Shown here one piece after another: positions 5,625 to 10,714 of a stretch of DNA of 12,487 bases (the stretch's first letter is position 1; each line of letters opens with the position of its first letter). The stretch is from positions 1-12,487 of the forward strand of contig DATKCA010000054.1 of the NCBI GenBank assembly GCA_035544675.1, read 5' to 3'. Both the position numbers and the translations under genes were made by a program. Source of the DNA: DATKCA01 sp035544675 (lineage in GTDB: Bacteria; Acidobacteriota; Thermoanaerobaculia; Gp7-AA8). The notes under the pieces were generated by a model that did no database searches, was not told the origin of the DNA, and saw only the letters and a program-made list of their open reading frames with translations.

Positions 5625-7458
5625 CTTCGTCCTTCTTCGACACTCTCACCACGAGGTCGCGTCGCTTGTCGAAACCGGAGACGGTCAGTTTGAAGCCGGT
5701 GCGCGCCGGCACGAACTCGATCCGGTTCCCTCGCGCCGTCTTCACGTCCGCGCCCTCGCTCACGAACCGGACGCCGTCGCGCCCGATCGAGAAGTCGAAC
5801 GCGCTGTATTTCCGCAGCGGATCGCCGCTCCTGGTCCGGTATGCGAACTCCGCCAGGCAGCGGATGCCCTCGATGTTGCGCAGACCGAGAACGGTGAAGC
5901 CGCCGGGCACGGGGACGATGCGCATCGAGCCGGTCCCATCGACGGCAGGGACTTCCGTGCCGCCCGTCTCACCGCGCTCTCCCTCCGTCCCCTCGCCGCC
6001 GGGCGCGCTCCTCTCGGGCGCGGGCACCGTGACGGAGAAGATCTCCGCGAGCAGATCGGGCGCCCGTCCTTCCGGCGGCGTGGTCAGCGCCAGCGAGAGT
6101 TGGGCAATGGCGTTCTTCACGTAGCGAAGCGTCCACGCGCCGTTTTCGTAGAGCGTGCGGATCTTGTCGTTGCGCTCCGACCAGTCGGAGTGTGCCGGGT
6201 TCTCGGCGTCGCCGAGGAATGTGGAGAGCGCCTCGTCTTCCGCGATGAGCAGTGCCCGCACCGGTTTCTCCCGCGGACTGCGCACCTCCGGGATGGTGAT
6301 GCCGCGGCGGATGAAGTGGTGGTCGCCGCGGCGCAGCGTCTCGTCCTGCTGCATGACCACGTCGAAGTGCGACATGGCCGCGCGGCTGCGCTTGCGGCGC
6401 ACGGGCACGCGCACGCGGAACGCCAGGCGCTCGCCCGACTCGAACCGGCGGCGGAGCGTCTCGATCTGCCACGGCTCCAGCGCGCTCTCGCCCCACTTCG
6501 GCGCGCCGGCGGCCGGCTCGGCCACCTGCGTCCACTCGTCTTCGGGAATGGCCATCGACCATCGCGCCAGCTCGCAGAGCCTGGCCAGCTTCTCGTCGGC
6601 TGCAAAGCGCTCGATCGTGCGGCCGGTGATCACCTCGACGGGCCCGTTCTCCTCGACCGTCACGATGAGGTCGCCGCGGGTGATCGGATAGAAGTACTGG
6701 CGGATGGCCGAGGCCACGACCTGCTCGAAGCGCAGGTCGTCGTCGCGATGAAACGGCACGACGATGGAGAGGCCGGGCTCGCCGCGCTGCAGTCCGAAGT
6801 CGGCGATGAACGCATCGATGGCGGCGTCGTCGTCGATGGCGTGCGGAAATTCGTCGCGGCCGACGTTCGCGAAGAAGCCGTAGGGGGCGAAGCGGCGGTT
6901 CTCGAGGACGTGCGTCTTCAGGACCGACTGGCCGAGGAGCAGGCGGCGGCCGTCGTCGGCGCGGGTGGTGAGGCCGAACATCGTGCGGATGCGCGAGGAC
7001 ACCGGGAACACCGCTTTGCCGAGGCCCCAGCGGCCGCGATCGAGCTCGCTCTTGCCGGTGCGGCCGACGTTGCGCCAGAAGTAATAGAAGTCGTTGCGCG
7101 GGCCGTCTCCGGCGTCGAGCTCCGGATCCTGGCCCGGGTCGCCGGTGAGGCCTCGCGTGCCGGCGTCTTCGACCACGAGGAACGGCATGGGGCCGGACTC
7201 CGGCACATCGACGTGCCGCTCGAGCCCGCGCAGATACTTCGCTGCGACGGGCGCCGGAAGCGCGTGATCGCCGCCGGCGAAGCGGATGCGCACGCGCACG
7301 GTGGAGTTGCCGCGCCGCGCGTCGAGAGAATTCTGGATGGCCTCGCGCACGAGCGCGTCGGCGAGGTCCTGAGTCTTGAAGAACTCGTCGTGGACGGGAT
7401 CGACGTTGATCTCTCCGCGGCTCATCTCGCGGAAGTGCCAGGCCGGCAGGGAAGGCAT
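5599..7458 (-). CDS. GHKL-fold (MutL/MORC-like) ATPase, first gene of three-gene operon
   Basis: The 619-residue protein carries the ATP-binding signature of the GHKL (gyrase, Hsp90, histidine kinase, MutL) fold. The N box is LVREAIQNSLDARR (36-49) with E39, N43 and D46. The G1 box is VVEDAGTRGLTGD (95-107) with D98. The glycine-rich G2 lid is GRWGLGKAVFP (142-152). A late strand, PGLSIVVPF (228-236), sits where MutL-type proteins have GTxVxV. Its opening WHFR...EFFKTQDLADA resembles, from memory, the MutL-like ATPases of restriction-modification and mza-type defence loci. The middle (about 245-480) is a transducer-like region. A Gly/Glu/Thr-rich linker (479-505) leads to a C-terminal beta-rich domain (510-608). 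There is no MutL endonuclease motif, kinase domain or topoisomerase domain. An in-frame ATG at 7425 is an alternative start, but WHFR upstream looks conserved. A defence role is inference. Confidence 0.92.
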   Translation of the reverse strand: MPSLPAWHFREMSRGEINVDPVHDEFFKTQDLADALVREAIQNSLDARRGNSTVRVRIRFAGGDHALPAPVAAKYLRGLERHVDVPESGPMPFLVVEDAGTRGLTGDPGQDPELDAGDGPRNDFYYFWRNVGRTGKSELDRGRWGLGKAVFPVSSRIRTMFGLTTRADDGRRLLLGQSVLKTHVLENRRFAPYGFFANVGRDEFPHAIDDDAAIDAFIADFGLQRGEPGLSIVVPFHRDDDLRFEQVVASAIRQYFYPITRGDLIVTVEENGPVEVITGRTIERFAADEKLARLCELARWSMAIPEDEWTQVAEPAAGAPKWGESALEPWQIETLRRRFESGERLAFRVRVPVRRKRSRAAMSHFDVVMQQDETLRRGDHHFIRRGITIPEVRSPREKPVRALLIAEDEALSTFLGDAENPAHSDWSERNDKIRTLYENGAWTLRYVKNAIAQLSLALTTPPEGRAPDLLAEIFSVTVPAPERSAPGGEGTEGERGETGGTEVPAVDGTGSMRIVPVPGGFTVLGLRNIEGIRCLAEFAYRTRSGDPLRKYSAFDFSIGRDGVRFVSEGADVKTARGNRIEFVPARTGFKLTVSGFDKRRDLVVRVSKKDEDAPEAELH

Positions 7459-7505
7459 GCGGATGGCGGAATTCTACACGCGGCCTGCGCTAATCTTCGC
7501 GCGCC
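7459..7505. promoter_or_regulatory. Compact divergent promoter region between GHKL operon and ddaH
   Basis: Only 47 bp separate the two divergent starts. On the plus strand TAATCT (7491-7496) ends 9 nt before the ddaH ATG. On the minus strand TAGAAT (complement of 7471-7476), preceded by TG, ends 12 nt before the GHKL ATG. Neither gene has a Shine-Dalgarno sequence. If these are -10 boxes, both transcripts would have leaders of about 3-6 nt, close to leaderless. No matching -35 boxes are evident. The call rests on spacing and hexamer resemblance only. Confidence 0.4.
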
Positions 7506-8261
7506 ATGCCCACCGCGCTCGTCCGCCCCATCAGCCCCCGGCTTCCCGAGGCCGTGACGACGTACATCGAGCGGGAGCCGATCGACGTGGGGCTGGCCGC
7601 GCGCCAGCATCACGAATACGAGCAATGGCTGGAGAAGCAGGGTTGCCGGCTCGTTCCCGTCGAGGCCACTCCGGACCTGCCGGACGGCGTGTTCGTCGAG
7701 GACGCGGCCATCGTGCTCGACGAGGTGGCGGTGATCACGCGGCCGGGCGCGAAGTCACGGCGTCCCGAGGTCGACACGGTGGCGGCGGCACTGGAGGCGT
7801 TCCGGCGGCTGGAGCGAATCGAGCCGCCGGGGACGCTCGACGGCGGCGACGTGATCATCATCGATCGCACGCTGTACGCCGGACGGGGGCAGCGGACGAA
7901 CGACGCCGCGATCTCACAGCTGGCCAGGCTCGTGAGAGGCCATGGCTACACCGTGATCCCGGTGGACTTCACCGACTGTCTTCATCTGAAGACCGCGGCC
8001 ACGGTGATCGCCCCCGACACGCTCCTCATCAATCCGCGGTGGGCCGATCCGTCCGTGTTCGGCCTGGAATTCGTGGCCATCGATCCACGCGAGCCGTTCG
8101 CGGCGAACGCGCTCCGCATCGGCGATCGCGTGCTCCTGCCCGCGGAGTTTCCGCGCACGCGCCGGATCCTTCAGCAGCGCGGGTTCGAGGTCGACGCGAT
8201 CGGGATGAGCGAGCTGCTGAAGGCCGAGGCGGGGGTTACGTGCTGCTGCCTGGTGTTCTGA
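7506..8261 (+). CDS. ddaH: N(G),N(G)-dimethylarginine dimethylaminohydrolase (DDAH family)
   Basis: The 251-residue cytosolic enzyme belongs to the guanidino-group modifying superfamily. By family it hydrolyses methylated arginine to citrulline plus methylamine or dimethylamine. Visible motifs are VFVEDAA (62-68), PGTLDGGDVI (108-117), RTNDAA (130-135), the catalytic His in CLHLKT (His160) and the C-terminal nucleophile in AGVTCCCLVF (Cys246, first of three cysteines). The order and spacing match the Pseudomonas aeruginosa enzyme as I recall it (GTVEAGD, LHLKT, GVSCMSL). One difference is Asp112 at the place of the catalytic Glu, a variant also seen in other family members; specificity for dimethylarginine rather than another guanidino compound is therefore not certain. 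The gene is divergent from the GHKL operon, alone on its strand, and followed by a palindromic repeat. There is no ribosome binding site. Confidence 0.92.
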   Translation: MPTALVRPISPRLPEAVTTYIEREPIDVGLAARQHHEYEQWLEKQGCRLVPVEATPDLPDGVFVEDAAIVLDEVAVITRPGAKSRRPEVDTVAAALEAFRRLERIEPPGTLDGGDVIIIDRTLYAGRGQRTNDAAISQLARLVRGHGYTVIPVDFTDCLHLKTAATVIAPDTLLINPRWADPSVFGLEFVAIDPREPFAANALRIGDRVLLPAEFPRTRRILQQRGFEVDAIGMSELLKAEAGVTCCCLVF

Positions 8262-8263
8262 AG

Positions 8264-8347
8264 TTCTTCGTGCTTCTCTGTGACTCTGTGACTCTGTGGT
8301 TTTCTTTCAACCACAGAGTCACAGAGAGCACAGAGAGAGACGAAGAA
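8264..8347. repeat. CACAGAG-heptamer palindrome, copy 2 (extended)
   Basis: A perfect 18-bp stem (8284-8301 with 8309-8326) closes a 7-nt loop. It extends imperfectly outward and ends in TTCTTCG (8264-8270) opposite CGAAGAA (8341-8347). There are three CTCTGTG heptamers on the left (8276, 8284, 8292) and three CACAGAG on the right (8312, 8320, 8329). Right-arm spacing is 8 then 9 bp, as in the copy at 2243-2295. The repeat lies between the convergent ddaH and M56 genes, where it could end transcription or protect mRNA 3' ends. No U-run follows, so it is not a textbook intrinsic terminator. Confidence 0.88.
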
Positions 8348-8384
8348 CGCGACTACGAGAAACTGCCGCAGCGATTGAGAATCG

Positions 8385-10169
8385 TCACTGTTTGACGGCC
8401 GCGCGCTCGGCGTCCTCGTCCAGCTTGAAGTTCACCGTCACGTTGTACTTGACCGCCACCGGCTGTCCGTCGAGCAGCGCCGGCGCGAACGTCCACTGAC
8501 GCACCGCATCCGCCGCGGCGTTGCCGAGACCGTGGGGGAGGTCTTTGAAGATCCTGGTTTCGCGGACGATGCCGGTCTCGTCGATGGCCAGCTCGAGGAT
8601 CACCACACCGGCGATGCGCGCCTTCCGCGCGTCCGTCGTGTACTGCGGATCGACGCGGGTGAGTATCTGCGGCCCCTTCATGTTCTTCCCGAGGCGCTTG
8701 TAGGGCGAGTCCCCTGGCCGGATGATGCGGATCACGCCGTTGTCCGTCACCGCGGCCAGCCCCAGCGGCTCGATGGAGCGAAGGAGCGCTTCATCCCACG
8801 GCATGCCGGTGACGTGGAGGGTGACCGTACCGTCGATTCCCGGATCGACGACGATGCTCGTTCCGGTGAGCTGCGAGAACGTGTTCATGACGTTGTGCAG
8901 GCCGGCGTCCTTGAGGTTCAGCGAGATCGGCTGGCCGCTGAATTTCTCGCGCTCCCCGACCGCTGCCGGCGCGGCGACATTGCGCGCCGCCCGATGAATG
9001 ACGGCGCCGCGATCGGTGACCTCGAGCGAGGCCGTGCCGCCCGGCGTCACGTCCACCTGATAAACGCGGTCGCCGCGAGCAGTCGACAGGCGTACCGGCT
9101 GGCCGGCGTTGGTGGTGGCCTTGCCCGACATCACCCGCTCGCCGTCCGGCGCGATGACCGTCACTTCGACGAGCACGCGCCCCTCCGGACCGGGGCGCAG
9201 CTGCACGTCGAAGGAGTACTGATTCTGGCCCGTCGCCGCCACCGACGGCGGCGGCGCGAGCAGCGCGAACGACAACACCATGGCAAACGCTGCGGCCAGT
9301 GCCGAGCCGCGGACGATGGTCTCCGAAAGAAAACGAAGGCGATCCGATGGGTAGCTCATGATTGACTCGATCCTTTCCCGTACGTGAAATCCACTCATGC
9401 ACGCCACGGCCGGCGACTCGATCGCGGCGTGGCAACTCTTGGCCAGGGCTGAGACATAAGAGTTGACCCCGCAGCCGCGCGCCAGCACGCGCTCGTCGCA
9501 GGCGCGCTCGCGCAGCTCCAGGACGCGGCGCCGTGCCTTCCAGTGCAGCGGATCGAACCAGAACAGCGCGCTCACCACTTCATGAAACGCGGCGGTCAGG
9601 TTGTCGCGGCGGCGGATGTGCTCGCGCTCGTGCGCGAACACCGCGTCCAGCTCTTCCTTCGCCAGCGCCTCCGCATATCTGTCCGGCAGGACGATCGACG
9701 GCTTGAGGAAGCCGATGACCATCGGCTCGGTGACCTCGACCGAGGTCCTGACGCTGCCGCTGCGGACGGCGGCGCGGCGCGCGATCCGCGCGAAGCGCAG
9801 CCATGGCAGCAGCGACAGAGTCCCGAACGCGGCGGTCCCCGCCAGCCACACCCCGAAAACGATGCACGCCAGTTCCGACGGGCGCGCCGGCGCGCCCGGA
9901 GTCAGCGTGAAGTCGATCGTGGTCACGGCGGCGGTGGTCTCGATCGCGGCGTCGGGGCGCAGATACTCGGCCAGTCCCGTCGCGGCGACGACCGCGGCGA
10001 TGGCCGGCACCAGCAGCGCGAGCGAGAGAATGAGATGCCGGCTCGACGCCGACAGCCGCTTCCGGTGCGACAGCAGCAGCCCCATCGCGGTGAGCAGCAC
10101 CGCGATGAGGACCACCGCGACGAGAAACGGCCAGGAGAGCGCGAGTGTGTCGTGCAGAACGCGATGCAT
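8385..10169 (-). CDS. BlaR1/MecR1-like M56 membrane metallopeptidase with STN and TonB C-terminal domains
   Basis: The 594-residue protein has membrane segments near residues 12-34, 44-66, 99-123 and 286-306. The zinc peptidase motif HEREH is at 180-184, with ERACDERV (221-228) supplying the downstream acidic ligand. In BlaR1 this cytoplasmic-side protease triggers loss of the BlaI repressor. The extracytoplasmic part is not a penicillin-binding domain. It holds a beta-rich region (about 317-395), an STN domain (about 414-484: ISLNLKDAGLHNVMNTFSQL, later GTVTLHVTGMPWDEALL) and a TonB C-terminal-like domain (about 497-583: RVDPQYTTDARKARIAGVVI, later AVRQWTFAPALLDGQPV). M56-TonB fusions are known; the STN insert is less usual to me. 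The start lies 1 nt after the blaI stop, so the two are translated together under the blaI operator. The signal sensed is unknown. Confidence 0.93.
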   Translation of the reverse strand: MHRVLHDTLALSWPFLVAVVLIAVLLTAMGLLLSHRKRLSASSRHLILSLALLVPAIAAVVAATGLAEYLRPDAAIETTAAVTTIDFTLTPGAPARPSELACIVFGVWLAGTAAFGTLSLLPWLRFARIARRAAVRSGSVRTSVEVTEPMVIGFLKPSIVLPDRYAEALAKEELDAVFAHEREHIRRRDNLTAAFHEVVSALFWFDPLHWKARRRVLELRERACDERVLARGCGVNSYVSALAKSCHAAIESPAVACMSGFHVRERIESIMSYPSDRLRFLSETIVRGSALAAAFAMVLSFALLAPPPSVAATGQNQYSFDVQLRPGPEGRVLVEVTVIAPDGERVMSGKATTNAGQPVRLSTARGDRVYQVDVTPGGTASLEVTDRGAVIHRAARNVAAPAAVGEREKFSGQPISLNLKDAGLHNVMNTFSQLTGTSIVVDPGIDGTVTLHVTGMPWDEALLRSIEPLGLAAVTDNGVIRIIRPGDSPYKRLGKNMKGPQILTRVDPQYTTDARKARIAGVVILELAIDETGIVRETRIFKDLPHGLGNAAADAVRQWTFAPALLDGQPVAVKYNVTVNFKLDEDAERAAVKQ

Positions 10170-10170
10170 G

Positions 10171-10542
10171 TCAGTCCTCCTCGCGACCGAGGCGCTCTTC
10201 GATCGCTTTGAGATCTTCGAGAGTGAGCTTGCCGGACTCGATCAGGTGCGAGACCACCGGCGTCGCGCTTCCGCCAAAGAGGTCGAGGAAGTCGTCGATG
10301 AGCCGCTCGTGCGTCCGCTTCCTGTTGATGGCCGGCTGAAAGATCCAGGCATTGCCGATCTTCCGCGTCTTGCGGACCGCGCCTTTCTCCTCCATGCGGT
10401 TGAGGATGGTCTGCACGGTCGTGTAGGCGGGGCGGTTCTTCTCGGGGATCGTCTCCTGGACTTCGCGGACGGCGGCCTCGCCGAGGCGCCAGAGGATGTC
10501 CATGAGTTGGAGCTCGAGGGGTGAGAGACGGATGCGGCGCAT
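10171..10542 (-). CDS. blaI: BlaI/MecI/CopY-family transcriptional repressor
   Basis: The 123-residue protein has the family's winged helix (about 5-75). LSPLELQLMDILWRLGEAAV is the start of the fold, AYTTVQTILNRMEEKG (39-54) the recognition helix, and WIFQPAINRKR the wing and linker. A C-terminal dimerisation helix region (77-118) follows. Such repressors bind TACA-N-TGTA dyads as dimers and are inactivated after their M56 partner is activated. AGGAGA (complement of 10551-10556) lies 8 nt before the ATG and supports this start. A perfect-arm dyad sits in its own promoter, indicating autorepression of blaI and the M56 gene. Because the partner lacks a beta-lactam sensor, the regulated response is not necessarily antibiotic resistance. 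Confidence 0.95.
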   Translation of the reverse strand: MRRIRLSPLELQLMDILWRLGEAAVREVQETIPEKNRPAYTTVQTILNRMEEKGAVRKTRKIGNAWIFQPAINRKRTHERLIDDFLDLFGGSATPVVSHLIESGKLTLEDLKAIEERLGREED

Positions 10543-10569
10543 GTCTGTTGTCTCCTACGTGCGTGGTGG

Positions 10570-10598
10570 AAAATACTACATGTGTAGTAGATCGTCAA
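10570..10598 (-). promoter_or_regulatory. blaI-M56 operon promoter (TTGACG, 17 bp, TATTTT)
   Basis: Read on the minus strand, TTGACG (10598-10593) and TATTTT (10575-10570) are separated by exactly 17 bp. This is a near-consensus sigma-70-type promoter, 28 bp upstream of the blaI ATG. Most of the spacer is the BlaI operator dyad, which also overlaps the first two bases of the -10 box, so repressor binding would block RNA polymerase directly. The REP-like palindrome begins 2 bp upstream of the -35 box. Confidence 0.8.
10574..10589. promoter_or_regulatory. BlaI operator dyad TACTACA-TG-TGTAGTA
   Basis: The 16-bp site has perfect 7-bp arms around a 2-bp centre and contains the CTACA/TGTAG core recognised by the BlaI/MecI/CopY family. 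Its placement between the -35 and -10 boxes of the blaI promoter supports autorepression. I saw no second full dyad elsewhere in the window, so other targets of this repressor probably lie outside it. An exception would be the divergent ABC transporter gene, if its promoter overlaps. Confidence 0.85.
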
Positions 10599-10600
10599 GA

Positions 10601-10669
10601 GGGGTCAGGTCTTGCCTTTTCCCTTTCTCTACAATGCGTGTCGAAAGGGAAAAGGCAAGACCTGACCCC
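10601..10669. repeat. REP-like perfect inverted repeat (27-bp arms)
   Basis: The arms at 10601-10627 and 10643-10669 are perfect complements and enclose a 15-nt loop. The outer ends read GGGGTCAGGTCTTGCC and, in reverse, GGCAAGACCTGACCCC. I recall similar GGTCAGGTCTTG-type palindromes scattered in environmental genomes that carry REP-associated tyrosine transposases (RAYTs). No such transposase is in this window and no target duplication is visible. The element lies in the divergent region between blaI and the ABC transporter, 2 bp from the blaI -35 box. The remaining sequence to 10714 has no clear promoter beyond a weak TAGACT at 10682. Confidence 0.85.
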
Positions 10670-10714
10670 ATCGTCACCCGATAGACTTACGCACCTGTGC
10701 CGCGGACCCCGACC

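Noticed and set aside
5599..7458. Reading the GHKL protein as a mismatch-repair MutL, Hsp90 or histidine kinase
   Set aside because: There is no C-terminal MutL dimerisation or endonuclease motif, no Hsp90 middle-domain signature and no H-box or receiver partner. Only the ATP-binding fold is shared.
5509..7557. 682-residue plus-strand open frame
   Set aside because: It is antisense to the GHKL ATPase gene. Its translation is low-complexity Arg/Ala/Val-rich with no motifs, which is typical of long shadow frames in GC-rich DNA.
9601..10524. 307-residue plus-strand open frame across the M56 and blaI genes
   Set aside because: It is antisense to two confidently identified genes and has no coherent domain.
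8385..10542. Calling the BlaI/M56 pair a beta-lactam resistance locus
   Set aside because: There is no penicillin-binding sensor domain and no beta-lactamase gene in the window. The pair is a generic regulator here.
10601..10669. Intrinsic terminator
   Set aside because: It lies between divergent genes upstream of promoters, has 27-bp perfect arms and no U-run after the stem. A REP-type mobile repeat fits better.
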